From the NCBI GenBank assembly GCA_013330915.1, contig DUHK01000176.1, positions 16,634 to 44,090 of the forward strand: a stretch of 27,457 nt of DNA. The letters are read 5' to 3'. This document shows positions 1-7,902 of the stretch, one piece after another (the stretch's first letter is position 1; every line of letters starts with the position of its first letter). The translations under genes were made by a program, and so were the position numbers. Origin of the DNA: Methanosphaera sp. GTDB taxonomy: Archaea; Methanobacteriota; Methanobacteria; Methanobacteriales; Methanobacteriaceae. The notes beneath the pieces are model-generated. The model saw only the letters and a program-made list of their open reading frames with translations, had not been told where the DNA came from and did not search any database.

Positions 1-509
1 GGAACCTCTTCAACAACAGGAGTTTCAACAACAACCGGTTCTTCTACTTTTTCAACAGATTCTGTTACAGTAACTGCTTGATTTTGAGTGTTGACATTTG
101 AATTAGGAGTTTCAATTTTTTGAGACTCTTTAGGTTTAATCCTTTTTCTAGGTTTTATAGGATTTGCTATGGTAGATTTGGCAGCCCTCACACCTTGAGC
201 AATATTTTCTTTAAAATGTTTTTCTTCTTGTTCAACTTTTTGAACTGATCCTTCAACATATGCAGCTGGTTTTGCTTCTTTTATTAATGGTTCGGAAGTT
301 TTTGTTAAATCTTCTGCACTTAATATTATTGTATCATCATCTAACGGTGCTTCCTGCCAAATTACGTTATCTTCCATATTTTCTACTTTATCTAATGCTA
401 ATAAAGGATCGTATTTTTCTGTAGCAAACTTATCAGATATAAATGTGCCACATTTAGGACAAGTTTCATCACTTGCACTTATTTCTGACCCACATTTTTT
501 ACAAAACAT
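1..509 (-). CDS. zinc-ribbon domain protein (partial, C-terminus outside window)
   Basis: The reading frame starts with ATG at 509 and stays open to the window edge, giving 169 residues of an incomplete protein. Residues 1-25 form a short zinc ribbon, MFCKKCG followed by CPKCG, so four cysteines in two CxxC pairs can bind one zinc. After it comes a stretch rich in Asp, Glu and Lys without predicted membrane segments, then a low-complexity tail rich in Val, Glu, Pro and Thr (EEPVVVETPVVEE). A GGAG sequence about 8 nt before the ATG supports the start. Such archaeal proteins often carry a membrane helix or another domain after a disordered linker; that part is not in the window. I do not know the function. 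Zinc-ribbon identification is firm, role unknown. Confidence 0.8.
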   Translation of the reverse strand, partial: MFCKKCGSEISASDETCPKCGTFISDKFATEKYDPLLALDKVENMEDNVIWQEAPLDDDTIILSAEDLTKTSEPLIKEAKPAAYVEGSVQKVEQEEKHFKENIAQGVRAAKSTIANPIKPRKRIKPKESQKIETPNSNVNTQNQAVTVTESVEKVEEPVVVETPVVEEV

Positions 510-693
510 TTACTTTACTCCTTCATTTTTTAAATAATTACTAATTAGTATGAATAAATTTTTAATAAAAATTATAATACCCTGAATTTAGAATATTCTC
601 TTATGTAACAAATTAGAATTTTATATTAAATAATTATATATTCATTATTATATTTAAATCCTAAGATTAATTTTTAAAAATGTGTAAATAATT

Positions 694-725
694 AAAAAAA
701 AGAGTAGAAATAAAAAAAAGAAAAA
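694..725 (-). terminator. T-rich terminator after tldE/pmbA
   Basis: On the minus strand, downstream of the tldE/pmbA stop, there are two runs of eight T and one of five T within about 30 nt. Archaeal RNA polymerase terminates at oligo-T tracts without a stem. No convincing hairpin is present. The remainder of 510-764 is AT-rich and should contain the promoter of the zinc-ribbon gene. Confidence 0.5.
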
Positions 726-764
726 TTTAAAGAATATACATAAATTAAAGGTTTTAACATTAGT

Positions 765-2075
765 TTAAGCTATGACCCTTAAATTTTTTGCGAGGACCTT
801 AGGAGTTATTAAAGAGCCCACCTGCCTAATTTCTTTTGATGCTGCTGTAATATTTCCCATAATTTCAAATATATTACCAGAAATCATTGCTTTCTTTATA
901 GGATTAGTTATCTCACCATTTTTTATTTCAAACGCATTTCTTGCTTCTACTGAAAAATCACCAGTGATTGGATTAGCCGTATGGGCTCCCATTACACTAT
1001 GTACAGTTATACCATCTGTTATATCAGATATTGGTGTAAACTCCTTGAACTCCGTATTGATATTTGAAAAACCAACTGATGGTACTGAACTATATCCTGA
1101 TCTTGATGCGTTGGCTGTTGTTTTTACGTCCCTTTCATCTTTATTGGCATGATAGGTATCATAAATGAAATTCTTTAAAACTCCATCTTTTATCAACTCG
1201 GTTTTCTGTGAAGGGGTACCTTCATCATCAAATTTTGATGATACTCTTGCACCCGGTATTGTTCCATCATCATATAATGAGAAGGATTCGTTGGTAACTA
1301 CTTCATTCAGTTTATCCTGGAAATATGATCTTCTTCTTTGAGTATTTTCACTATTTAATGCTGATAGGAAAGTACTTAATAATGAAGATATTGCAAAGTA
1401 ATCAAGAACTACATTTGTAGTTCTGGTTTCGGTAGGTTGACCATTTCTGGAGTTTTTAGCCAAATCTGTTGATTCTTGAACTATACGTTCTATTTCAAGT
1501 TCTTTATTATGGCTTAAATCATAAGCATAAGCACTTGAAAAACCATCTTCATCTTCAGCATTTACTGAGACAGATATACCTGTTCCGGTTTGTTCTTCAC
1601 TTACAAATACGCCATTTGAATTTGCAATAATTGTTTTTCCAACGCTTACTTCATATTCTGCAGATGTTGGTTGACAATCTTTTTCCTTTACCATTTCAAT
1701 TAGATTTGTACAAGTTTGAATTGCTTCTTGTAATGTAACATCTTCTATTGTTTTATCATATAATCCAGACACTTCTTTGTATCCACTTGGTTTTTCTATG
1801 ATTGCAACATTTTCATCAGGATTATTTAGTTTAGAATTTTTTATTGCTTGTTCTATTACCTCATCAATTCTATTAATATTTGTTGTATAAGAGAATCCCT
1901 GTTGTTGATTGTTAATTACCCGCACACCTACTCCAGTAACATCTTCTTCCTTAGCATAATTTACTTCATCATTTAATACTGAGATTTCAGTAACCTTTTC
2001 CGTGTTTAAATATACTTCAGAACAATCAACTTTATTAGATAGTTTTTTTATAATGTCATCAACTACATAATCCAT
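765..2075 (-). CDS. pmbA: TldE/PmbA family protein (TldD/TldE protease system subunit)
   Basis: The 436-residue product has the normal length of the TldD/PmbA family. The C-terminal region shows the family signature near residues 365-395 (ANPITGDFSVEARNAFEI, then KNGEI), and LKNFIYDTYHANK precedes it. There is no HExxxH zinc motif, which marks TldD, so this is the TldE/PmbA-type partner. In bacteria the TldD/TldE heterodimer is a metalloprotease that degrades unfolded peptides and matures microcin B17 or degrades CcdA; the archaeal substrate is not known. The gene begins 15 nt after hypD stops, so they are likely cotranscribed. A GAGTTGAT sequence, one base from the archaeal SD GAGGTGAT, lies just before the ATG. 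No tldD is in the window. Family assignment is firm. Confidence 0.9.
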   Translation of the reverse strand: MDYVVDDIIKKLSNKVDCSEVYLNTEKVTEISVLNDEVNYAKEEDVTGVGVRVINNQQQGFSYTTNINRIDEVIEQAIKNSKLNNPDENVAIIEKPSGYKEVSGLYDKTIEDVTLQEAIQTCTNLIEMVKEKDCQPTSAEYEVSVGKTIIANSNGVFVSEEQTGTGISVSVNAEDEDGFSSAYAYDLSHNKELEIERIVQESTDLAKNSRNGQPTETRTTNVVLDYFAISSLLSTFLSALNSENTQRRRSYFQDKLNEVVTNESFSLYDDGTIPGARVSSKFDDEGTPSQKTELIKDGVLKNFIYDTYHANKDERDVKTTANASRSGYSSVPSVGFSNINTEFKEFTPISDITDGITVHSVMGAHTANPITGDFSVEARNAFEIKNGEITNPIKKAMISGNIFEIMGNITAASKEIRQVGSLITPKVLAKNLRVIA

Positions 2076-2090
2076 TTTATCAACTCTAAA

Positions 2091-3140
2091 TTAATCATCC
2101 ATTTTAGAATATCTGTAAGCAATATTACAAGTACCTTCTTTACTTACCATACAAGCACCTATAGGATGTAATGGATTACATTCTCCACGGAATAATTTAC
2201 AATCTTCCGGTCTTGCCATACCCCTCAAAATAGGTCCACAAATACATCCTGTCGGTACATTTTGCGTATCTGGTAAATCCATGTCGAATTTTTTCCTTGC
2301 GTTGTGATCATCAAATTCTGGTTTGAGTTCATATATTGAATTTGGTATTTCCGGAAAACCTCTCCATTCTTTTGTGGTTACTTCGAATACTTCATTCATT
2401 GCAGCTATTGCTTTTACATTACCTTCTTCACGTACGGCTCGTTTATATTCATTTTGTATCCTAGGATTATCTTCTTTTTTCTGTTTTAATATTAAATATA
2501 TTGAATATAATATGTCTAATGGATTGAATCCTGCTACTGCTTGAGGTATTCCGTATTTTTCGGATAAAAATTCAAATGGTTTTGTTCCTATTATTGTACA
2601 TACGTGACCAGGTTCTATAAGAGCATCCAGTTTAACCTCATCATGTACTAAAAAATCAAGGGTCGGAGGTACTAATCTGTGACCACTCAGTACTGAGAAG
2701 TTTTCGGGAGGGTTGTTTAACATTTCACTTGCAGTTGTTGGAGCCGTTGTTTCAAATCCTGCTGACATAAATACAACTTCATTGTCTATTTCATTTGCAA
2801 GCTCCACTGCATTTCCAATACCATATACTATCCTGACATCAGCCCCTTCTGCTTTAGCATCTGCCAATGATTTTTCTGTTCCAGGAACTCTTAACATGTC
2901 CCCAAAGATTGTTACTGTAACTCCCTGTTCTGCTAATGCCACACATTCATCGATTTCTTTTGCTGGAACTACACATACAGGACATCCAGGTCCTGCTACA
3001 ACCTGTACTTCTTCAGGCAACATAGAACGGATACCATTATACATGATTGTATGTTCATGTGAACCACATACGTGCATAATTTTAATCGGTTGTTTAATAT
3101 CATTTATTTTTTTAACTATTTCTTTTGTTAAATTTTTCAT
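2091..3140 (-). CDS. hypD: [NiFe]-hydrogenase maturation factor HypD
   Basis: HypD works with HypC and HypE to place the CN and CO ligands on iron before it is inserted into [NiFe] hydrogenases. The 349-residue length is normal. Conserved motifs are HVCGSHEHT (about 23-31), GPGCPVCV (about 50-57), GFETTAPTT, GHVCTIIG, and a C-terminal cysteine-rich block from about 299 (CICGPILRGM) to 338 (KEGTC) that holds the [4Fe-4S] cluster. The client in this window is probably FrhA. A GGGAG ribosome-binding site lies about 12 nt before the ATG. It heads a two-gene unit with tldE/pmbA and is transcribed away from the Mur-ligase gene. A TATA-like element (3217-3223, read on the minus strand) sits next to the palindrome at 3227-3241. 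The assignment is secure. Confidence 0.97.
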   Translation of the reverse strand: MKNLTKEIVKKINDIKQPIKIMHVCGSHEHTIMYNGIRSMLPEEVQVVAGPGCPVCVVPAKEIDECVALAEQGVTVTIFGDMLRVPGTEKSLADAKAEGADVRIVYGIGNAVELANEIDNEVVFMSAGFETTAPTTASEMLNNPPENFSVLSGHRLVPPTLDFLVHDEVKLDALIEPGHVCTIIGTKPFEFLSEKYGIPQAVAGFNPLDILYSIYLILKQKKEDNPRIQNEYKRAVREEGNVKAIAAMNEVFEVTTKEWRGFPEIPNSIYELKPEFDDHNARKKFDMDLPDTQNVPTGCICGPILRGMARPEDCKLFRGECNPLHPIGACMVSKEGTCNIAYRYSKMDD

Positions 3141-3226
3141 TTTAAACCAAAACTCCCTAATAATTAATAGAATTTCAAAAAATTAATTATAGTAAAAAAT
3201 TTCATTTTATAATTTTTTTATATCAA

Positions 3227-3241
3227 TGATAATTATTATCA
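3227..3241. promoter_or_regulatory. 7-1-7 palindrome, candidate metal-regulator operator between divergent promoters
   Basis: TGATAATTATTATCA is a perfect inverted repeat of seven bases around one central T. It matches the bacterial Fur-box core written as 7-1-7. It lies between a TATA-like element for hypD (3217-3223, minus strand) and one for the Mur-ligase gene (3251-3259, TATTTAAAT, plus strand), so a bound protein could control both. The regulator is not identified; AT-rich DNA makes palindromes more likely by chance. Confidence 0.5.
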
Positions 3242-3355
3242 AGATTAACATATTTAAATGTGGCTTCTTTTTTTAATTAATTTAAGAAAATGTTAAATAA
3301 ATCTAAATAATAAAAACATTAAAAGTAATTATAAAGCAAATAAGGAGTTCATAAA

Positions 3356-4576
3356 ATGAATATAAGTGTTGTGGGTTTAGGTGTTGAAGGTCAACAAGCG
3401 ACAATTGCTCTGCTAAAAAGAGGACATGATGTTTACTCATCAGATATCAATAGAAAAATAGATTTAACTCTTTTAAATGAAACTGAAATTAATAAAGAAT
3501 CATTGGACCTTGAAATTGGAAGTCACAATCTAGATAAGATATTTAAATCAGATGCCGTATCTGTCAGTCCTAGTTTATTTGAAAAAGACATCTGTAAAAA
3601 CATTATTGAAAAAAATTTATTCATTTCAGATGTAATGACCAAACATAAAGACATTAAGACAATTGCTGTAACTGGTACAAATGGAAAAACCACAACAAGC
3701 CATATGATTTACCACATATTAAGCAATGCAGGATATAAAGTTGTTCTTGGAGGAAATGGGGGTGGTGGTTTTTCAGGATATACTGAACTTCTCCTTAAGG
3801 CAAATGAAGATGAATACGATTTCATGGTCATTGAAGTATGTGACATGACACTGGCATTTTGTGACTACATGTTTGATATTGATTTAGTTGTTGCAACAAA
3901 TATTGGTTATGACCATATGGATGTTCATGGATCCATAGAACATTATACTGAGGAAGTTGGGGAATTCATTAAAAACAAGGTTGCAGTTCTTAACACCAAT
4001 GATGAAAATCTCTTAAAAATTGTGGATAAAAGTAAAAAAACATTGTTGTTTGACAAATATCAGCACAAATTAGAATTATTTGGTTCTTTTAACCTTCAAA
4101 ATGCTGAAGCTGCCAGAGTGGCCTGTATTGAACTTGGAATTATTGAAAAAACCATAATTAAATACTTAAAAACATTCAAATCCGTTGATGGAAGAACCGT
4201 GAAAATCAATTATGAGAATAATGAGATTGTAATAGGTAAAACAGATAATGTGGATGCTCTTAAAGCTGTACTTGATGAGGAAACATTTGATATTGTCATA
4301 ATAGGAACTCCCAGAAAACATGAAACATGCAGATTTAATATTTTAGATTACATTAAAAAATATTCCCCAAACACATTAATTATATTCCCCGGTTTGGATG
4401 ACATTACCTATGATTATGTGCAGTACTTAAATAAATTAGGTTACAATAAAGATTTAATGGTCATTAAAGAAATTAAAGATATCATTAGATTCATTGATGA
4501 AAATACCAATAAAAGAATATTCATTGGTGGAAACGGTCAAGCAAAAATTACTGAAATAACATCCAAACTACTATAA
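3356..4576 (+). CDS. cfbE: Mur ligase family protein, candidate coenzyme F430 synthase
   Basis: The 406-residue product starts with a Rossmann-like glycine-rich segment (GLGVEGQQA) and carries the Mur-ligase ATP loop TGTNGKTTT near residues 105-113, followed by NGGGGFSGYTELL, IEVCDMT and ATNIGYDHMDVHGS, where Mur enzymes bind Mg-ATP and the carbamylated region lies. The C-terminal domain resembles the Mur ligand-binding domain but is short. Mur ligases join an amino acid to a carboxylate. In methanogens they include pseudomurein peptide ligases and CfbE, which closes the last ring of the nickel cofactor F430. The single-gene setting opposite hypD and the roughly 400-residue length lead me to prefer CfbE, but I cannot exclude a pseudomurein ligase. 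AAGGAG lies 9 nt before the ATG. Family firm, substrate uncertain. Confidence 0.6.
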   Translation: MNISVVGLGVEGQQATIALLKRGHDVYSSDINRKIDLTLLNETEINKESLDLEIGSHNLDKIFKSDAVSVSPSLFEKDICKNIIEKNLFISDVMTKHKDIKTIAVTGTNGKTTTSHMIYHILSNAGYKVVLGGNGGGGFSGYTELLLKANEDEYDFMVIEVCDMTLAFCDYMFDIDLVVATNIGYDHMDVHGSIEHYTEEVGEFIKNKVAVLNTNDENLLKIVDKSKKTLLFDKYQHKLELFGSFNLQNAEAARVACIELGIIEKTIIKYLKTFKSVDGRTVKINYENNEIVIGKTDNVDALKAVLDEETFDIVIIGTPRKHETCRFNILDYIKKYSPNTLIIFPGLDDITYDYVQYLNKLGYNKDLMVIKEIKDIIRFIDENTNKRIFIGGNGQAKITEITSKLL

Positions 4577-4598
4577 CCCCCGCAATACCACTTTTTTT
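4577..4598 (+). terminator. C-rich, G-poor leader into a T7 tract
   Basis: Directly after the stop codon comes a C-rich sequence with only one G, ending in seven T (4592-4598). This fits an archaeal oligo-T terminator. The same layout recurs after several other plus-strand genes here. Confidence 0.5.
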
Positions 4599-4734
4599 AT
4601 AAAAATTTTCCCAATTAATAGAAGAAATAATATTAATCATCAACAATATAATATTATTATATGATAAATCATTGAAAGAATATCATAATTTTCAATTAAT
4701 TAATTTAATTAAAATAAGAGAGGTTAACACATAA

Positions 4735-5958
4735 ATGGCAAAACTAACCAGTCCTTATATATTAATTGGAGTTTTATTCTTAACCGTAGTTGCTTCAGGA
4801 ATACTGTGTAATGAATTGACCAGTGCATATAATGCAACTGAAAGTATTAATGCTCAAAATGGTTCAACAGTAGTTTCTGGAGATTTACTAATCGACACTG
4901 CAACTATCCGTAAAGAACCTTTAGCATCTAATCCCTTGAATATTGCAAGACCATTAATTCGAGGAAACTTAGTGACTGTATTTTCATCTATATTTAGTGG
5001 TGCAGCACCTAAAGATGTGATAAAAAACAATTCATATATTACTGCTGATGGCCACATTTCCAGCAAACTTGATGGAATAGGTAAAGTAGTTATAGATGAA
5101 AATGGTAAAATTAGAGTTCAAAAGGCTGACAACATAGTATGGGCTTACAAAAAAGCAGATACAGTTGCATTCAAGTCTGGAGATTCTATTAATTTTGTAC
5201 GTCAAAACAAAACCATTAAAACAATTAAAGGTAGTGAAATAAATAATGATACAGTACCAACCGATTTTGTAACATCAGCATCACTTAAATCATGGTTTGA
5301 TGATGCAAAAGAGGGAGATAACATAACTGTAGATTATTGTCTCGGTAATTTCAGTGATAACAGAACCAATGTATATGGTAAAGAAAATATCACCCATTTA
5401 TTTGGGGAAGATGTTTATGGTTACATGCGTAATTATACACCAGGATGTCCTGTATTAGTATATGACAATAATGCAACCGAAGTTGAAGTAAGTGATGGAT
5501 TAAGTTATGTTGAAGACTTAGCCGGTTATCCTACAGCAGTTCGTGCAGCAAATGCAAAAGAATTTGCAGCAGGTTGGAACAATACATTTATACCTGCACA
5601 TGGTAGTGCTCATGGAAAAGAAAATGTTACTTTCACTTCAATTGCAGAATCAGAAGCACCTTCAGGTAGTGCAGCACACGGAGTATGTCCTCCTGGAAGA
5701 TCACTTAGATCTGCAGTTTTAGCATTAGGTAACCCATTACCTGTTGGTATGTCCGGGGATGACGAAGCTATTCTTTATGAATACTTACCAACCATTGATG
5801 TATTAGTAACAAACGATGGAGATTATCCAATTAAAATTGTTATGTGGACAGAAGGAGATGGTGGAGCTACTGCAATATATACCAAAATATATGAGCTTAG
5901 AGATAACTCTACTGTTAATTCAACATCAAATTCCACTAATAATACAACATCAACCTAA
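4735..5958 (+). CDS. secreted surface protein with possible VanW-like C-terminal region
   Basis: The 407-residue protein begins with a signal-like hydrophobic segment (residues 8-24, ILIGVLFLTVVASG) and has no second membrane segment, so it is probably exported. Many N-x-S/T sequons (NIT, NYT, NAT, NVT) culminate in a Ser/Thr/Asn tail with NST and NTT repeats, typical of glycosylated archaeal surface proteins. Near residues 315-390 the order GVCPPGRSLRSAVLALG, then a spacer, then VTNDGDYPIKIVMWTEG resembles the VanW domain (GGGxCQVSxTLYNAxLLAG ... NNxDYPIYI). This is remote similarity judged by eye. A GAGAGGTTA sequence lies upstream of the ATG and an oligo-T terminator follows, so it is probably monocistronic. 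The role, perhaps cell-wall related, is inference. Confidence 0.6.
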   Translation: MAKLTSPYILIGVLFLTVVASGILCNELTSAYNATESINAQNGSTVVSGDLLIDTATIRKEPLASNPLNIARPLIRGNLVTVFSSIFSGAAPKDVIKNNSYITADGHISSKLDGIGKVVIDENGKIRVQKADNIVWAYKKADTVAFKSGDSINFVRQNKTIKTIKGSEINNDTVPTDFVTSASLKSWFDDAKEGDNITVDYCLGNFSDNRTNVYGKENITHLFGEDVYGYMRNYTPGCPVLVYDNNATEVEVSDGLSYVEDLAGYPTAVRAANAKEFAAGWNNTFIPAHGSAHGKENVTFTSIAESEAPSGSAAHGVCPPGRSLRSAVLALGNPLPVGMSGDDEAILYEYLPTIDVLVTNDGDYPIKIVMWTEGDGGATAIYTKIYELRDNSTVNSTSNSTNNTTST

Positions 5959-5963
5959 ACACC

Positions 5964-5990
5964 TTTTTTTTATACTTTTATACTTTTTTT
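5964..5990 (+). terminator. triple T-tract terminator
   Basis: Three T runs of 8, 4 and 7 bases follow within 30 nt of the surface-protein stop, with no stable stem. This is a typical archaeal termination region and ends immediately before the next gene's ribosome-binding site. Confidence 0.6.
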
Positions 5991-6002
5991 GAGATGATTA
6001 AA

Positions 6003-6665
6003 ATGGATGCAATTATAACTGCCGCAGGCAAAAATTCCAGAATGATTAAAGACTTTCAGAATATGGGTAAAACACCAATCCATAAACTTAAGTTAGAAAT
6101 AGATAACAAAGCATTACTAATTCATACAATCGAACATGTCCTTGATTCTGATATTGAAAATGTTAATATTTGCTTAGGTCATTTTAAAGATGAAATTTAT
6201 GATTTACTTAAAGAATATGATTTACTTGACAAAGTAAACATAATCCTCAACGAAAATCCAGATGTGGATTTATCAAAAACTATTGAAAACGCTTTGAAAG
6301 GTCATGAGGATGAATATTATTTATTTGCTGCTGCCGATCAACCAACCCTGACAACAAAAACAATTAATCGTATGATAAAAGTTCTAAAAAATAGTCCAAA
6401 CCCAAAAAATACTGTTAGTGTTCTTAGACGAAGAAAAATTGGAAAACTAGATACTGCCGAAGGTTTAGGTATGCCATTTTGTTGTTACGGAAGGTTATTA
6501 TATGATTATATTCAAGGTGAAGACAGCAATCTCAATCCTATATTGAGAAAAATGATTAGCAATAACGTTGAATTTTATGCGTTGAAGGAAGAAAATAATT
6601 TAGAACTTTTAAATATTAATCATTATGATGATTATCTTAAAATAAAAAAAGAAATAGAGAAATGA
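6003..6665 (+). CDS. MobA-like NTP transferase family protein
   Basis: The 220-residue protein has the nucleotidyltransferase fold seen in MobA, MocA and CobY. The N-terminal loop MDAIITAAGKNSRM fits the nucleotide-binding signature, and AAADQPTLT near residue 110 matches the metal-binding DxP segment (as in MocA, ADQP). SVLRRRKIGK and the region that follows would form the second-substrate pocket. These enzymes transfer a nucleoside monophosphate to a cofactor phosphate such as molybdopterin or cobinamide; I cannot tell which. An upstream in-frame ATG exists at 5994, but GAGATGAT (5991-5998) spans it and sits correctly for the ATG at 6003, so I start there. Neighbours do not clarify the substrate. 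Confidence 0.75.
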   Translation: MDAIITAAGKNSRMIKDFQNMGKTPIHKLKLEIDNKALLIHTIEHVLDSDIENVNICLGHFKDEIYDLLKEYDLLDKVNIILNENPDVDLSKTIENALKGHEDEYYLFAAADQPTLTTKTINRMIKVLKNSPNPKNTVSVLRRRKIGKLDTAEGLGMPFCCYGRLLYDYIQGEDSNLNPILRKMISNNVEFYALKEENNLELLNINHYDDYLKIKKEIEK

Positions 6666-6696
6666 TTCCCATTATAGCATGGTCTTCAAGAACTAT

Positions 6697-7428
6697 TTAA
6701 TGAATAACATCAGTTAATTCTTTAATTTTTTTATAAGCATCTTCTGTTTCTTCAACAACAGTTCCTGTAATTACTATGTCAGCACCAGCTTGACTTACTT
6801 CTTGTGCATCTTTAGCCGTCCTGATTCCACCACCAACTATTAAAATAAGATTCGTTAATTTTTTAACTTTCATAATAAAATCAAGAGGAATATGTGAATC
6901 CGCACCGGAACCAGCTTCCAAATATATTACTCTCATTCCTAAAAATTCTGCAGCCATGGCATATGCCAATGCCAAATCAGATTTTTTACGAGGAATTGGT
7001 TTAGCATCACCCACCCAACCAACGGTTCCTCCAGGTTCTACAATTAGATATCCCATAGGAATTGTTTCAATTCCCATCTTTTTAATAGAAGGAGCAGATA
7101 ATGCTTGTGCACCCGTAATCCAATAAGGATTTGTTGAATTTAATAAACTCATAAACAAAATAGCATCAGCATATTTGCTAACCCCACTAATGTTTCCCGG
7201 AAATAAAACTACAGGTAAATCCGTGTTTTCCTTAATTGCTTTTACAGTAAGATTTAAATCGTCCTGATCCGTGATTGAACCTCCAACCAAAATACCATCA
7301 GAATTAGCTTCCTGAGCAGCTTTAGCCATGGATGCTGCCTCTTCTGGTGATTGTTCATCGGGATCTATTAAAGTAAAATGTAACTTATGATTTTCTAATG
7401 TTTCTTTAATATAATTTTCAACATTCAT
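6697..7428 (-). CDS. geranylgeranylglyceryl phosphate synthase
   Basis: This TIM-barrel prenyltransferase joins sn-glycerol-1-phosphate to geranylgeranyl diphosphate, the first committed step of archaeal ether-lipid synthesis (EC 2.5.1.41). The 243-residue length is normal. Recognisable motifs are FTLIDPDEQ near the N-terminus, DGILVGGSIT, VVLFPGNISG, the substrate-loop YLIVEPGGTVGWV, YLEAGSGA, and the phosphate-binding IVGGGIRTA and ADIVITGTVVEE at the C-terminus. The pattern matches the PcrB/GGGPS family of Methanobacteriales. A GAGTAGAT sequence ahead of the ATG is a weak SD. It is transcribed alone; the convergent MobA-like gene ends 31 nt away. The geranylgeranyl reductase at 23697 acts later in the same pathway. 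Confidence 0.95.
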   Translation of the reverse strand: MNVENYIKETLENHKLHFTLIDPDEQSPEEAASMAKAAQEANSDGILVGGSITDQDDLNLTVKAIKENTDLPVVLFPGNISGVSKYADAILFMSLLNSTNPYWITGAQALSAPSIKKMGIETIPMGYLIVEPGGTVGWVGDAKPIPRKKSDLALAYAMAAEFLGMRVIYLEAGSGADSHIPLDFIMKVKKLTNLILIVGGGIRTAKDAQEVSQAGADIVITGTVVEETEDAYKKIKELTDVIH

Positions 7429-7754
7429 TATTATCTACTCTTTAATTAAATAAATGAAAATTTGTTCTTGATATGTATTTTATTTTAAAAAGTATTTGTA
7501 CTTACTCTATTTAAAAAAACAAAATAAAAATAACCTAACTTTAAAAGAACTTGTAAAATATAACTGCTGTTAAAATCATAGACTTGTCTTGAAAAAATGA
7601 ATAAATCAGACAATAGATTAAAAAAATAACTTCTTAATGATTACATCTTTTTTTACTAATAAATTAACGTTATTAAGATTAATAAAAATAAATTTGTTTA
7701 TGGGAGATTAAAATAAAGAAAAAATTAAATGTACTGAGTAAAAGTACAAATAAT
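7429..7754. other. intergenic region upstream of GGGP synthase
   Basis: This 326-nt AT-rich gap separates the GGGP synthase start from the L40e stop, both on the minus strand. It should hold the GGGP synthase promoter. A hairpin-T-tract close to L40e is listed separately. An 11-base sequence at 7493-7503 recurs inverted at 7742-7752. I see no credible coding region or RNA gene. Confidence 0.5.
7719..7748 (-). terminator. hairpin plus T-tract after rpl40e
   Basis: Read on the minus strand, TGTACT and AGTACA (7743-7748 and 7730-7735) can form a 6-bp stem with a 7-nt loop, 6 nt after the L40e stop, followed by TTTAATTTTTT. It looks like the terminator of the tsr3-rpl40e unit. Confidence 0.5.
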
Positions 7755-7901
7755 CTATCCTCTTGGTTCTTTTGCTTTGAATCTTAAACCAGTGTAACCA
7801 CATTTCCTACAGGATTTTGCAGTAGCTGGATTTCTTGCATTACATTTTAAACAAATTTTAATGTTAAACATTCTGTTTTCAGCTTCTTCAAATTTTGCCA
7901 T
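7755..7901 (-). CDS. rpl40e: 50S ribosomal protein L40e
   Basis: This 48-residue protein was found by translating between the tsr3 stop and 7755. It carries a four-cysteine zinc ribbon, CLKCNARNP then CRKCG, and a basic C-terminus (RFKAKEPRG), which is diagnostic for archaeal L40e, a component of the large ribosomal subunit. Its length fits archaeal homologues of about 48-50 residues. A strong AGGAGG lies inside the last codons of tsr3, and only one base separates that gene's stop codon from this ATG, so translation is probably coupled. The hairpin and T-tract downstream end the unit. Confidence 0.95.
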   Translation of the reverse strand: MAKFEEAENRMFNIKICLKCNARNPATAKSCRKCGYTGLRFKAKEPRG

Positions 7902-7902
7902 G

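Noticed and set aside
772..1152. plus-strand ORF opposite pmbA and similar long opposite-strand ORFs
   Set aside because: They lie entirely within well-identified genes on the other strand, have no ribosome-binding site and no recognisable domain.
7493..7752. 11-bp inverted copies flanking the GGGP synthase upstream region as a small mobile element
   Set aside because: No target-site duplication or internal gene; one copy belongs to the L40e terminator hairpin.
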